From the NCBI GenBank assembly GCA_002842495.1, contig PHDB01000009.1, positions 19,022 through 83,021 of the forward strand: DNA of 64,000 nucleotides, in the 5' to 3' direction. The notes under the pieces are model-generated. The model had not been told where the DNA came from and made no database searches. It was given only the letters and a program-made list of their open reading frames with translations. Position numbers and translations under genes: made by a program. Shown here one piece after another: positions 24,993 through 35,746 of this stretch. Origin of the DNA: Bacteroidetes bacterium HGW-Bacteroidetes-6. GTDB taxonomy: Bacteria > Bacteroidota > Bacteroidia > Bacteroidales > DTU049. The stretch's first letter is position 1; every line of letters starts with the position of its first letter.

Positions 24993-27821
24993 ATGAAAAA
25001 ACCGCATAAAATTATTATCAAAGGGGCGCGGGTAAACAACCTGCAAAACGTCACCGTTGAAATTCCGGCCGGAAAACTCACCTGCATTACAGGTCTTTCG
25101 GGTTCCGGTAAAAGTTCACTGGCGTTCGATACGCTTTTTGCCGAAGGCCAGCGCCGCTATGTTGAAAGTTTGAGTGCATATGCGAGGCAATTTTTGGGTC
25201 GTATGCTTAAGCCCGATGTCGATATTATCGAAGGTATTGCACCGGCTATTGCAATCGAGCAAAAGACATCGAGCCGTAATCCCCGTTCAACAGTGGGAAC
25301 GGTAACAGAAATATACGATTATCTCAAACTTTTCTTTGCGCGTGCGGGGAGCACTTATTCGCCTATCAGCGGAAAAGAAGTGAAACGACATCAGGTAAAA
25401 GATGTGGTCAACTATGTTGCGGCACTTCCCGAAGGAAGTCGCGTGTATTTGCTGGCTCCATACATTCTGCGAAACGAACGCACGCTTGCGGAATCGCTGG
25501 CTTTAAGCCTGCAGCAAGGTTATTCGAGAATTATGTCGGATGGCGAAATCCACAACATCGAAGAGTGGCTCGAAAAGCTATCTAAAACCAAAAAAGCAGC
25601 AAAACCTGACAACAGGCTTTTTCTGCTAATCGACCGCATGGTAACCGTTTCCAGCGAAGACGAAACTTCGCAACGATTTGCCGGCAGTGTTGAAACGGCT
25701 TTTTCGGAAGGTGACGACATTTGTGTTGTTTATAGCGACCACAACAATCATTACGAATATTTTTCGCGACGTTTCGAAGAAGACGGTATCAGCTTCGAAG
25801 AACCTTCGGTGAATCTGTTTTCGTTCAACAATCCCTACGGAGCTTGCTCCAAATGCGAGGGATTTGGTTCTGTAATAGGGATTGATCCCAATCTGGTCAT
25901 TCCCGACAGAACTTTGTCGGTTTATGAAGGTGCTATTGCACCATGGAAAGGCGAGAAAATGGGCGAATGGCTCAAAGATTTTCTCGATGTTGCCTGGGAA
26001 TTCGATTTTCCGGTTCACAAACCCTTCGAAGATCTTACCGAAGAACATCAAAAACTTGTCTGGATTGGCAATAAGAAATTCAATGGGTTGAATGCTTTTT
26101 TTAAAATGCTCGAAGACAGCACCTATAAGATTCAGTACCGGGTAATGCTTTCGCGCTACAAAGGTCGCACTATTTGCCCCGACTGTCGTGGTTCGCGATT
26201 GCGGATCGATGCATCGTATGTGAAAATAAACGGCTATTCGATCACCGATATGGTTTTGATGCCCATTCGTGAACTGCGCGAAGTATTCGGCAATTTATCG
26301 CTCAACGAGTACGAAACTAAAGTGTCGCATCATATTTTACGCGAAATCAGGTCGAGGCTCAATTTTCTGAGCGATACCGGACTTGAATATCTTACATTAA
26401 ATCGTTTATCAAATTCGCTTTCGGGTGGCGAAACGCAGCGTATCAATCTGGCGCGTGCATTGGGTAGCAGCCTGGTTGGCTCGATGTATATTCTCGACGA
26501 ACCCAGCATCGGACTGCATCCGGTCGATACCGAACGATTGATACAAGTGTTGAAAAACCTGCGCAATATTGGAAACACCGTGATTGTTGTTGAACACGAT
26601 GAAGATATTATCCGCGAAGCCGATTACATTATCGATATGGGCCCCGGAGCAGGACGCAATGGCGGGCATGTTGTTTTTCAGGGCAACATGGACGAATTGA
26701 TGGTAAACGAAGAAAGTCATACTGCCCGTTTTTTTCGGGGCGAAGAAATGGTTCCGTCCAATCTGACTCCACGTAAACCACGGTATTTTATCGAATTGAA
26801 AGGTTTATGCCAAAATAATTTGCAGAAACTCGATGTAAAGATCCCGCTCAATGTTATAACAGCTGTTACCGGAGTTAGCGGAAGCGGAAAATCATCGCTG
26901 GTTCGTCAGGTGTTGTATCCTGCACTGCGACGTCATTTTGGGGTTTTCAACGAGCAGCAGGGTGAATTCAGAGAATTGGGCGGCGATTTGAGCCTTTTGA
27001 CCGGAGTCGAAATGGTCGATCAAAATCCAATAGGACGTTCTTCGCGCTCCAATCCGGCAACATATCTCAAAGCCTTTGATGAAATAAGGGAACTTTTCAG
27101 TATTTTACCCTTAGCCAAACAACGCGGATACAAACCAGGCTTTTTCTCATTCAATGTGGAAGGTGGGCGTTGCGATGTCTGCGAAGGCGAAGGCTCTATT
27201 ACGGTCGAAATGCAATTTATGGCCGACGTTCATTTGGTTTGCGAGGAATGTAGTGGTAAACGTTACAAAAGCGATGTGCTCGACATCACCTACAATGGGA
27301 AGCATATTGCCGATATACTCGAACTTACCGTAAACGATGCTTTAAGTTTTTTTAGCACCGGTGCCGACGGGAAACAAGCATCGCTGTCTAAACGTATCTG
27401 CGACCGGCTTCAGCCACTGGCCGATGTGGGCTTGGGTTACCTTCAACTTGGGCAATCGAGTTCATCGCTTTCGGGTGGCGAAGCACAGCGAATCAAATTG
27501 GCTTCGTTTCTGTCGAAAGCCATGCCAGGCGAGTCGATTCTCTTCATTTTCGATGAACCCACAACCGGGCTGCATTATCACGATATCAACTATTTTTTTG
27601 AATCTATTACCCGCCTTATCAATGCCGGGCACACTGTCGTTTTGGTGGAGCATAATATGGAACTGGTAAAATGTGCCGACTATATTATTGACCTTGGCCC
27701 GCATGGAGGCAATCGGGGAGGGAAAATCATGTATCAGGGGCCACTGCAGGGTATAAAAAATGCCGTTGAATCGGCTACTGCATCTGTATTGATAAAAAAA
27801 CTAAATCCATGGGAAAATTAG
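24993..27821 (+). CDS. uvrA: Excinuclease ABC subunit A
   Basis: 942 residues, normal UvrA length. It is the damage-recognition ATPase of nucleotide excision repair. Two ABC modules are present: Walker A GLSGSGKSS and GVSGSGKSS, signature segments LSGGETQRI and LSGGEAQRI, and Walker B regions followed by EPSIGLHP and EPTTGLHY. Zinc-finger cysteines are seen in CSKCEGFG, CPDCRG, CDVCEGEG and CEECSGK. The ATG at 24993 (MKKPHKI) is preferred over an in-frame one at 24960, which overlaps the promoter. Its last 13 bases overlap the next gene, an uncommon partner for uvrA. Confidence 0.98.
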   Translation: MKKPHKIIIKGARVNNLQNVTVEIPAGKLTCITGLSGSGKSSLAFDTLFAEGQRRYVESLSAYARQFLGRMLKPDVDIIEGIAPAIAIEQKTSSRNPRSTVGTVTEIYDYLKLFFARAGSTYSPISGKEVKRHQVKDVVNYVAALPEGSRVYLLAPYILRNERTLAESLALSLQQGYSRIMSDGEIHNIEEWLEKLSKTKKAAKPDNRLFLLIDRMVTVSSEDETSQRFAGSVETAFSEGDDICVVYSDHNNHYEYFSRRFEEDGISFEEPSVNLFSFNNPYGACSKCEGFGSVIGIDPNLVIPDRTLSVYEGAIAPWKGEKMGEWLKDFLDVAWEFDFPVHKPFEDLTEEHQKLVWIGNKKFNGLNAFFKMLEDSTYKIQYRVMLSRYKGRTICPDCRGSRLRIDASYVKINGYSITDMVLMPIRELREVFGNLSLNEYETKVSHHILREIRSRLNFLSDTGLEYLTLNRLSNSLSGGETQRINLARALGSSLVGSMYILDEPSIGLHPVDTERLIQVLKNLRNIGNTVIVVEHDEDIIREADYIIDMGPGAGRNGGHVVFQGNMDELMVNEESHTARFFRGEEMVPSNLTPRKPRYFIELKGLCQNNLQKLDVKIPLNVITAVTGVSGSGKSSLVRQVLYPALRRHFGVFNEQQGEFRELGGDLSLLTGVEMVDQNPIGRSSRSNPATYLKAFDEIRELFSILPLAKQRGYKPGFFSFNVEGGRCDVCEGEGSITVEMQFMADVHLVCEECSGKRYKSDVLDITYNGKHIADILELTVNDALSFFSTGADGKQASLSKRICDRLQPLADVGLGYLQLGQSSSSLSGGEAQRIKLASFLSKAMPGESILFIFDEPTTGLHYHDINYFFESITRLINAGHTVVLVEHNMELVKCADYIIDLGPHGGNRGGKIMYQGPLQGIKNAVESATASVLIKKLNPWEN

Positions 27822-30430
27822 GGTCAATTGGCGAACCATATCGGTTCAAATCGCTTAAAGTTTATGCCAGCACCGAATGGCTGTACGAAGGCAAAAAATA
27901 CCGCCGCGTTTTCGAACGCATGGAAACCACCTATCTCTATGCAGAATTGTGTTTGTATAACAAACTCTTCGACGAGGAAGACTGGCAAACAACAGTCAAT
28001 CTGAAATGTTTTCTGAAAACAGGGAAAAACGGAACCAAGGAGATATGCTCTATAGATGAGAAAATTGATGTTAGCAAAGATAAGAACGAGATTTTTATTC
28101 GCCAGGGTTGGGGAGCCGATAAAGCAGGCTCGTTTTGGAAAGCCGGCGAGTATTTTTGGGAAGCCACCATTGGAAAAACCATGATTGGAAGCGCTACATT
28201 TTATGTTGAGGAGGCCGGTCTTGTTTCCGGTGACAACAATCCTTATTTCAATTTGCAGTCGGCTCGTACTTTCGAAGGTGGTTGGGAATTTGTGGATGCG
28301 AAAGATCGTGTTTATCTTCAATCGTTCAGTAAGCCCGAAACACGCTATGTTTGGGTAGAAATCAATTTTGAGAACAAAGTGTCCAATGCGTGGCAATGCG
28401 AAATTTTCCTCAATTTTTTCGATGCAGCCCGCCAATTGAAAGGCACAACAGCGATGCTTAATTTGGTCGATAAACCATCAGGCGAGTCACTTTCGTTTGC
28501 ATCGGGCTGGGGAAACAGCAATGCAGCCGATACTTACAAACAGGATTTGTATTATGTTGAGGTGGTTTTTATGGATACGCTCATTTGCACCATTCCTTTA
28601 CGTTTTGGTGAAACTGCCGAAGAGGGAGAAGTTGAAGTTTTTGCTCCGGGTATTTTGAATGGCGGCACCATCAGCAGCACCAGTAAGCCTGTGGAAAATG
28701 TTGATGATGTATTGAAAGAACTTGATACGCTTATAGGATTGAACTCGATTAAACGACAAATCAGAGAGCATATCAACTATATCGATTTTGTGAAACTTCG
28801 TCAGGAAAAGGGGTTTCAGGAATCGGAAAAACTCAATCTGCACAGTATTTTTACCGGAAATCCGGGAACCGGAAAAACCACCGTTGTTAAAATGCTGGGT
28901 CGTATCTACAAAGCCATGGGATTGCTTTCGAAGGGGCATGTGCTCGAAGTAGGCCGTGCCGAATTGGTGGCCGAGTTTATCGGTCAAACAGCTCCGCTTG
29001 TGAAAAAGAAAATTAATGAAGCACGGGGAGGGATTCTGTTTATCGACGAAGCGTATGCACTCTACCGAAAAGATTCGGAAAAGGATTTTGGTATTGAGGT
29101 TATCGAAGTGCTTATCAAAGAAATGTCGGACGGTAAAGGCGATATTGCTATTATGTTTGCAGGCTACCCGTCCGAAATGCACGATTTTTTGTTCTCGAAT
29201 CCGGGTCTGAAAAGCCGGGTGAATTATTCATTTCATTTCGACGATTATTTACCCGAAGAACTTATGCAGATTATGCAGTATTACTCGGGACAAAAAAAGC
29301 TTATTCTTTCGCCCGAAGCTGAAACGGAGTTAAGCAAGCTTATTGTTGCCGAATACCGGCAGCGCGACAAAACTTTTGGCAATGCACGGATGGCCATTTC
29401 GTTGATCGACGAAGCCAAAATGAATATGGCTCGCCGCATTATGAGCATGCCGAATGCACGTGAGCTTGACGACGAAGCTCTTTCGACCATTGGGTTGTCC
29501 GATGTTCAGGAGATCAAACACAGCGACGATAAAAAACATTTCAATCTTTCGATCGACGAAGGTTTGTTGACAATTGCTTTGCAGGATTTAGACAAACTTA
29601 TCGGACTCAATTCTATCAAAACCGATATTGCCGAACTTGTGAAGTTGGTTCGCTATTACAACGATTTGGGCAAAGATGTTACCAGCAAATTCTCGATGCA
29701 TACCATTTTTACAGGCAATCCGGGAACCGGAAAAACAACCGTAGCGCGTATCATTGGTCAGATTTACAAATCGCTTGGTTTGCTCGAACGAGGAAATGTT
29801 GTTGAAGTTGACCGCTCCGAACTGGTGGCCGGATATATTGGACAAACAGCTCTTAAAGCACAGGAAGTCGTCAACAGTGCTATGGGTGGCGTTTTGTTTA
29901 TTGACGAAGCATATGCACTCACCGACAATTCTGATGGAAAAGATTTCGGACACGAAGCCGTTGAAGTATTGCTGAAAGAAATGGAAGACCACCGTGGGGA
30001 ATTCGCTATTATTGCTGCCGGATATCCTGTTCCCATGGAGAAGTTTTTGCGTTCGAATCCTGGTTTGAAATCGCGCTTCGACCGAACCTTGAATTTCCCG
30101 GATTATACGGATGCAGAATTGCTTGATATTGCCAAAATGATGTTCGCCTCCGAAAGTCTGTTGATGGATACCGATGCCGAAGCACAACTGCTTGCCATCA
30201 TTGCAGCTATGCTGAAATCGCGCGATGAATATTTTGGAAATGCCCGTGAAATACGAAAACTTACTGTTTCGGTTATCCGAAAACAAAATCTGCGTATGGC
30301 TTCGATGGAAAGCAGTCAGCGAACACCACAAATGATTGCCACTATCATCCGCGACGATTTTTCCGATATTGTAATTCCGGTAGCAACAAGCAACCCGGCA
30401 CCGCTTGGCTTCCGGCGTGCAGGGGAATAG
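27809..30430 (+). CDS. Tandem CbbX/SpoVK-type AAA+ ATPase with duplicated N-terminal beta-rich module
   Basis: 873 residues. Residues about 1-270 hold two copies of a beta-rich module, each with a pattern like YxxxExxxxNK.. and a segment RQGWGADKAGSF or ASGWGNSNAAD followed by a strand such as YYVEVVF. Then come two AAA+ domains of the CbbX/SpoVK/EccA group: Walker A GNPGTGKTT at about 350 and 635, Walker B GGILFIDEAYALY at about 406 and GGVLFIDEAYALT at about 692. Both sites are intact, so both domains can probably bind and hydrolyse ATP. It overlaps uvrA by 13 bases and shares its transcript. Function unknown; family members remodel proteins (Rubisco activation, type VII secretion). Confidence 0.88.
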   Translation: MGKLGSIGEPYRFKSLKVYASTEWLYEGKKYRRVFERMETTYLYAELCLYNKLFDEEDWQTTVNLKCFLKTGKNGTKEICSIDEKIDVSKDKNEIFIRQGWGADKAGSFWKAGEYFWEATIGKTMIGSATFYVEEAGLVSGDNNPYFNLQSARTFEGGWEFVDAKDRVYLQSFSKPETRYVWVEINFENKVSNAWQCEIFLNFFDAARQLKGTTAMLNLVDKPSGESLSFASGWGNSNAADTYKQDLYYVEVVFMDTLICTIPLRFGETAEEGEVEVFAPGILNGGTISSTSKPVENVDDVLKELDTLIGLNSIKRQIREHINYIDFVKLRQEKGFQESEKLNLHSIFTGNPGTGKTTVVKMLGRIYKAMGLLSKGHVLEVGRAELVAEFIGQTAPLVKKKINEARGGILFIDEAYALYRKDSEKDFGIEVIEVLIKEMSDGKGDIAIMFAGYPSEMHDFLFSNPGLKSRVNYSFHFDDYLPEELMQIMQYYSGQKKLILSPEAETELSKLIVAEYRQRDKTFGNARMAISLIDEAKMNMARRIMSMPNARELDDEALSTIGLSDVQEIKHSDDKKHFNLSIDEGLLTIALQDLDKLIGLNSIKTDIAELVKLVRYYNDLGKDVTSKFSMHTIFTGNPGTGKTTVARIIGQIYKSLGLLERGNVVEVDRSELVAGYIGQTALKAQEVVNSAMGGVLFIDEAYALTDNSDGKDFGHEAVEVLLKEMEDHRGEFAIIAAGYPVPMEKFLRSNPGLKSRFDRTLNFPDYTDAELLDIAKMMFASESLLMDTDAEAQLLAIIAAMLKSRDEYFGNAREIRKLTVSVIRKQNLRMASMESSQRTPQMIATIIRDDFSDIVIPVATSNPAPLGFRRAGE

Positions 30431-30466
30431 CTTCCCAATCAGCAAGTGTAAAAAAGGGATATTATA

Positions 30467-31357
30467 CTAATTTGAGAGCAGGGTGCAGTAATCGGCATTT
30501 ATATTTTCTGCCAGCAATCCAATCGCTTTCCGTTTTCCTTCTTCATCTAAATTGGCAGGCGGACCATAGGGCGTATTGTTTACGTCAACAATATAAATAC
30601 GACCATCGTCGCGGTTGCGAAGCACGTCCACTTCTCCAAAATCGAGCCCGATGATAGCTGCGAAGCGTAGTATTTTTGACTGTTCGTCGTCCGATAAATA
30701 TTCGCTGGCAGGTTTCAGAAACACTTTACTTGCTTTTGTTTCGAAGCGGTTTTCGGCGCTTTTAAGTTTGATATATACAAAGGGAATCACTTTTCCTGCA
30801 ACAGGAACCCGAATGTCTTCGAAAAATCCATTCTCGTCGCGATTATTGATTACTATTTGGTAGATGCTGTCTTCTTCCGCTTTACCAAGCGGACAATAAA
30901 CGATACTGCCGCTATGAGTGGCATTCCACTCGCTTTTGCACACCGCAGGCCCGCTGTGGAGCTGCGGGTCAATACGGGTTCGATATCCGAAAACTTCGTA
31001 GAAGAACTCATCAACATAGGTTTTAAGAATATTGTTGCAATGTAGATTCAAAACGGTTTTGTTTTCGCTCATGGTGTGAAGTACAGGAAAATCGTCCCGA
31101 AGAGTGCAATCTTGCCAGGCAATGGCAAAATCGACTTTCTTCTTTGGATTGTTTGTCATGGCCCATTTGCGCTTGCCAGCAACTTTAAAAATAATGCTTT
31201 TGCTTCCCGGAAGTTCGGGGAAGGTGAGTAAGCGGACTGCTTTTCCTTTATTGCCGAAACGCGATCGCCATACAGCTTTGTAGTAGCGCAATTCCTTACC
31301 AAAGGCTTCGGCAACCGACACCTTTTCGGGATAATAGTTATTCAGGATCTTCTTCAT
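30467..31357 (-). CDS. ATP-grasp-like protein
   Basis: 296 residues. The C-terminal IGLDFGEVDVLRNRDDGRIYIVDVNNTPYGPP has the acidic and Asn residues that bind metal and ATP in the last part of ATP-grasp ligases. KVFLKPASEYL lies just before it. The N-terminal half is less typical and I cannot identify the substrate-binding domain. The ATG at 31357 (MKKILNNYYPEK) overlaps the end of the CNNM gene by 20 bases, so the two are likely co-transcribed. Could act as a peptide or small-molecule ligase; unproven. Confidence 0.7.
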   Translation of the reverse strand: MKKILNNYYPEKVSVAEAFGKELRYYKAVWRSRFGNKGKAVRLLTFPELPGSKSIIFKVAGKRKWAMTNNPKKKVDFAIAWQDCTLRDDFPVLHTMSENKTVLNLHCNNILKTYVDEFFYEVFGYRTRIDPQLHSGPAVCKSEWNATHSGSIVYCPLGKAEEDSIYQIVINNRDENGFFEDIRVPVAGKVIPFVYIKLKSAENRFETKASKVFLKPASEYLSDDEQSKILRFAAIIGLDFGEVDVLRNRDDGRIYIVDVNNTPYGPPANLDEEGKRKAIGLLAENINADYCTLLSN

Positions 31358-32417
31358 CGGTTTTTTCCTGCACATTTCCACTGTAATCGATTGTTGAACT
31401 TTTCTTTTCCCATTTGTCGCGTGCTTCTATTTGCAAATCGGTGAAGCTGTCTTTTTCGTCAACTATTTCCAACCCAAGTAAGGCTTCCATAATGTCTTCG
31501 AGTGTAACAACACCTGCAAAAGCACCATATTCATCAACCACAACCGCCAGATGTTCTTTCTTTTTAACTAACGTATGAAATACATCCTGAACACCAAAGT
31601 TTTCGAATACCACCAACACTTCGCGTTTCATTTCTGTGAGCAACGATGCCGATTTACCGGCAGCCATTTTTTCAAGAACATCAAACCGCAGAACGTAGCC
31701 TGTAATGAAATCGGGCGAATCGGAATAAACCGGAATTCTCGAAAAACGACTGCATTCAGGATTCTTGAATAAATTTGCAACAGTGGTTGTTTCTGAAATT
31801 CTGAAGGCAACAGTGCGAGGAGTCATCAATTCTCCTATTTTCTTCCCGGCCAGATAAACCAGATTGTGTATTGTGCGGCTTTCCTGTTCATCGAGTACGC
31901 CTTCGACCACTCCTAAACGAGCCATTGCTGATAATTCGTCACGTGAAACAGTTTTGTGTTCGTCGCCTTTTTCGAAGACACGAGTGATATATTTGGCGGC
32001 AACAACCAGCGGATACGAAAGAATAATGATAACCTGTATAATCCTTCCTGCAGGCATGATAACTTCTTTCCAGTAGTTGGCACCGATGGTTTTGGGAATA
32101 ATCTCCGAAATGAATAGCACACTGAGTGTTAGAATAGCTGAAATCAAACCAAAATAAATGTCGCCAAAAATCGCAACGGCTTGTGCTCCTACTCCGGCTG
32201 CTCCAAATGTATTTGCAACGGTATTCAGCGTTAAAATAGCCGTGAGGGGTTTGTTGATATTGTCTTTGTAGCCAATCAATAAAGTGGCTGTTTTGCGTCC
32301 TTTTTCGCTTTCCTTCATTAAGTAAGGCACTGTAGAACTCAGTAATGTCGATTCGAGCATGCTACACAGGAAGGAAATAACAATAGTGATAAGAAAAAAC
32401 AGGATAAGCAATCCCAT
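31338..32417 (-). CDS. CNNM/HlyC-CorC family membrane protein with CBS domains
   Basis: 359 residues. The N-terminal DUF21 region has four membrane helices (ILFFLITIVISFLCSML, FISEIIPKTIG and others), followed by the paired CBS module with MTPRTVAFRISETTTV, FSRIPVYSDSPDFITGYV, VVVDEYGAFAGVVTLEDIMEALLGLEIVDE. The usual C-terminal CorC/HlyC transporter-associated domain appears to be replaced by a short acidic tail (TDEEDPE). Family members are linked to magnesium or cobalt efflux and membrane homeostasis. Preceded by a clear -7 element. Confidence 0.9.
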   Translation of the reverse strand: MGLLILFFLITIVISFLCSMLESTLLSSTVPYLMKESEKGRKTATLLIGYKDNINKPLTAILTLNTVANTFGAAGVGAQAVAIFGDIYFGLISAILTLSVLFISEIIPKTIGANYWKEVIMPAGRIIQVIIILSYPLVVAAKYITRVFEKGDEHKTVSRDELSAMARLGVVEGVLDEQESRTIHNLVYLAGKKIGELMTPRTVAFRISETTTVANLFKNPECSRFSRIPVYSDSPDFITGYVLRFDVLEKMAAGKSASLLTEMKREVLVVFENFGVQDVFHTLVKKKEHLAVVVDEYGAFAGVVTLEDIMEALLGLEIVDEKDSFTDLQIEARDKWEKKSSTIDYSGNVQEKTDEEDPE

Positions 32418-32436
32418 GGGGTTTCAGATTTACATG

Positions 32437-32444
32437 CAAAGGTA
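32437..32444 (-). promoter_or_regulatory. -7 element TACCTTTG of the CNNM gene
   Basis: TAnnTTTG match 19 bases upstream of the ATG at 32417. Confidence 0.55.
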
Positions 32445-32662
32445 TCAAATTACAGAGAAATGAAAGGTCAGGTTTTATCATTTCAGACAACTGATAATCA
32501 ACTACGGAAAAGCGCTTTGTCCCAATGAAAATCATAATGCACTTTAACAATATCGGAGCGGATTACTATGTGTATAGATAAATTAATAAAACATTTTAAA
32601 ACTAATTCTTGCTGAATATAGCAATAAAGCTTCTCACAAAACTATAAAGAAAGAAGAAAAAA

Positions 32663-35638
32663 CTATAGTTTACGCAGGACTTCAATTTCAGTAAAAGCTT
32701 CAATAATATCACCGACTTTAACATCGTTGAAATTGTGAATGCCAATACCACAATCCTGACCCGTGAAAACCTCTTTTACATCGTCTTTGAATCGGCGAAG
32801 CGATGCAAGGGTGCCTGTGTGAACAACAATTCCGTTGCGGATAAGATGGATTTTGTTTGCCCGAACCATTTTTCCGTCAAGCACCATACAACCGGCAATG
32901 GTTCCGAGTTTGGTGATTTTGAATACTTCGCGGACTTCGATGCTTGCAACAACTTTTTCTTCAATTTTGGGTTCAAGCATACCTTCGATAGCATCTTTCA
33001 CTTGTTCAATGGCATCATAAATAACCGAGTATGTACGGATATCGATTTGTTCATTTTCGGCTAGTTTCCGGGCAGAAACACTCGGGCGAACCTGGAATCC
33101 AATAATAATAGCATTCGAAGCAGTAGCCAGCAATACATCCGATTCGGTGATTCCGCCAATGGCTTTGTGAATAACATTCACCTGAACACTATCTGTGCTG
33201 AGTTTCAGCAACGAATCGGCCAATGCTTCAACAGAACCGTCAACATCGCCTTTAACAATGATATTAAGTTCTTTGAAGTCGCCAATAGCAATACGACGAC
33301 CAATTTCGTCGAGTGTAATATGTTTTTGAGTCCTGAGCGATTGTTCGCGAATAAGTTGCTGACGTTTCAGCGCAATGTCCTTGGCCGATTTTTCGTCGGC
33401 ATGGCAAGTGAGTTTATCACCAGCGGCAGGAGCTCCGTTGAGACCTAAAATTACAACAGGGGTTGATGGTCCGGCTTCTTTTACCGGTTGATTTCGCTCG
33501 TTGAACATTGCTTTAACCCGACCATAGTAACTCCCTGCAAGAATCACATCTCCAACCCGCATTGTTCCTGCATGAACAAGAATGGTTGCCATGTATCCGC
33601 GACCTTTGTCGAGCGAAGATTCTATAACAGAGCCTGTTGCCAGTTTGTTGGCATTGGCTTTGAGCTCAAGGATATCGGCTTCGAGAAGAACTTTTTCAAG
33701 TAGTTTATCAATGTTAAGACCATGCTTGGCATCAACTTCCTGACTTTGGTATTTTCCGCCCCATTCTTCAACAAGTAAATTCATTCCGGCCAGTTGTTCC
33801 CTGATTTTTTCTGGATTGGCACCAGCTTTATCAATTTTTGTCATGGCAAAAACCATAGGAACTCCCGCAGCTCTTGCGTGGTTGATAGCCTCAATGGTTT
33901 GAGGCATCACTTGGTCGTCGGCTGCAATTACAATAATAGCAACGTCGGTTATTTTTGCACCACGGGCGCGCATAGCTGTAAATGCTTCGTGACCCGGAGT
34001 ATCGAGAAATGCAATTTTTCTTCCTTCGAGCGAAACTTCGTATGCTCCGATATGCTGTGTAATACCACCGGATTCTCCGGCTATAATATTACTTTTCCGG
34101 ATATAGTCGAGCAATGAGGTTTTTCCATGATCGACGTGACCCATCACCGTTACAACAGGCGCTCTTGGAGTCAGATCTTCGGGGTTTTCGGCTTCTTCTT
34201 CTTGTATTTCCTGTTCTTCTTCTACAGAAACAAACTTCACTTCGAAACCGAATTCGGAAGCAACAATGGTGATGGCTTCTGCGTCGAGACGCTGGTTGAG
34301 CGAAACAAAAAGGCCAAGACTCATGCAGCTTTGAATTACTTTTACAGCTGGCACATTCATCATGGCGGCAAGTTCGCTAACCGTAATGAATTCGTTTACC
34401 TTCAGGATACTTTGATCTTTTTCGAACTCTTCCTGCTCTTCCATTCGCTGTTGCTGAACGGCGTCACGTTTCAGACGACGATATTTCGATGATTTCGATT
34501 TTGGAGAACCCTGCAATTGAGCAAGAGTTTCCTTGATGTGCTTATCGATATCTTCTTCCGAAATAGCAGGACGTGGTTCAGCCTTTTTGAATTTCAGGCT
34601 GCGTGGTTTGCTTTTATTCTGATTGTCCTTGTTTTCGCCGGATGCATTGGGCGAAACAGGAGTTTCTTTCTTCTTCTGAATGCGAGCTCTTTTCTTACGC
34701 TCTAGCTTGGCTTTGTCTCCCGGCTTCTCACCATCTTTCGCAGGCTTTTTCTCAAACTGTTTCAGGTCGATTGTTCCAACCTGTTTCGGGCCGGTAAGTT
34801 TGGTGAATTGCGTTTTGATGTAACGGTCGTCCTCTTCCGGAGTTTTTGGCTCCTCAACAGTTTTTGAAGTGTCTTCGGCAACAACAGTTGTTTCTGTTTT
34901 TTCGGGTTCTTCCGTTTTTATATTTTCATGAGCAACAACTTCTTCTTTGGGCTTTTCCTTTTTCCCTTTATTGGATTTTTTCTTTTCAAATTGCTGCAAA
35001 TCGATTTTAGAAACAATTTTCAATCCCGGAAGGTCATGAGACTCCGTTATTTCATTCTGAGGTGTCTCGGTGGTCTCGGTTTTATTTACAACCGTAGTTT
35101 CCGGTTTTTCCTCAACAGCTTCAACTATTACTTCTTCAATCACCACCTTTTCAGGTTCAACAACAACAGTCTCTTCTTCTTTAACTGTCTCAATTTTGGT
35201 TTCAACAGTCTCAACTACTTCTTTTTCTTTCTTTGTTTTTTCGAGATTGACATGCCCGACAATTTTAAGCCCGGGCTTTTTGTTTTCCTGTTCAGGAATT
35301 ACTTCGGTTACTTCTTCAGCTTTTTCAACTTCGGCAACCACCTCTTTCTCCTTGGCCGGAGTTGGTACATCTTCCTCAACAACAGTTTCTGCTTCATCAT
35401 CCTGATTCAGTTGAACCTCTTTTTTGGCTGTGAGCTGAATGCGCATGCTTTCCTGCTTTTCAGTTCTGTCCGAATGAAACGCTTTCAGCAAAGCATTGTA
35501 TGCCTCTTCGCCAATTTTCGCATTGGGGTTGTCAACAGGAAATCCGTTTTTATTCAGATACTCAATGATGGTACTTACCCCAACATTAAGTTCCGTTGCC
35601 ACTTTTCCCAATCGTTTTGCTCCTGAGTTGTTATCCAT
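32663..35638 (-). CDS. infB: Translation initiation factor IF-2
   Basis: 991 residues. A Glu/Lys/Val-rich N-terminal linker covers about 1-380; within it, a short unit recurs: [28 protein letters not shown] and [16 protein letters not shown]. The G domain follows with [14 protein letters not shown] (G1), [15 protein letters not shown] (G3) and TKIDKAG (G4), then domains II, III and C1-C2, the last binding fMet-tRNA. It positions the initiator tRNA on the 30S subunit. Last gene of the tRNA-Gln, rimP, nusA, infB unit; 108 bases after nusA. Confidence 0.98.
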   Translation of the reverse strand: MDNNSGAKRLGKVATELNVGVSTIIEYLNKNGFPVDNPNAKIGEEAYNALLKAFHSDRTEKQESMRIQLTAKKEVQLNQDDEAETVVEEDVPTPAKEKEVVAEVEKAEEVTEVIPEQENKKPGLKIVGHVNLEKTKKEKEVVETVETKIETVKEEETVVVEPEKVVIEEVIVEAVEEKPETTVVNKTETTETPQNEITESHDLPGLKIVSKIDLQQFEKKKSNKGKKEKPKEEVVAHENIKTEEPEKTETTVVAEDTSKTVEEPKTPEEDDRYIKTQFTKLTGPKQVGTIDLKQFEKKPAKDGEKPGDKAKLERKKRARIQKKKETPVSPNASGENKDNQNKSKPRSLKFKKAEPRPAISEEDIDKHIKETLAQLQGSPKSKSSKYRRLKRDAVQQQRMEEQEEFEKDQSILKVNEFITVSELAAMMNVPAVKVIQSCMSLGLFVSLNQRLDAEAITIVASEFGFEVKFVSVEEEQEIQEEEAENPEDLTPRAPVVTVMGHVDHGKTSLLDYIRKSNIIAGESGGITQHIGAYEVSLEGRKIAFLDTPGHEAFTAMRARGAKITDVAIIVIAADDQVMPQTIEAINHARAAGVPMVFAMTKIDKAGANPEKIREQLAGMNLLVEEWGGKYQSQEVDAKHGLNIDKLLEKVLLEADILELKANANKLATGSVIESSLDKGRGYMATILVHAGTMRVGDVILAGSYYGRVKAMFNERNQPVKEAGPSTPVVILGLNGAPAAGDKLTCHADEKSAKDIALKRQQLIREQSLRTQKHITLDEIGRRIAIGDFKELNIIVKGDVDGSVEALADSLLKLSTDSVQVNVIHKAIGGITESDVLLATASNAIIIGFQVRPSVSARKLAENEQIDIRTYSVIYDAIEQVKDAIEGMLEPKIEEKVVASIEVREVFKITKLGTIAGCMVLDGKMVRANKIHLIRNGIVVHTGTLASLRRFKDDVKEVFTGQDCGIGIHNFNDVKVGDIIEAFTEIEVLRKL

Positions 35639-35746
35639 ATGTTGTTAATCCGGTTCCTGAAAACGGTGTAAAATTAGTAAATTTTATTCACAGACAGTTG
35701 AATAAGAACATTTATGCAGTTTTTTCCCCCTGCAAAATGCAAAATT

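Noticed and set aside
24747..25046. 99-residue minus-strand ORF across the uvrA promoter and start
   Set aside because: Covers the uvrA start and promoter on the other strand; no coding character.
34928..35626. 232-residue Phe-rich ORF on the plus strand opposite infB
   Set aside because: Mirror image of the Glu/Lys-rich linker of IF-2; composition is produced by the antisense strand.
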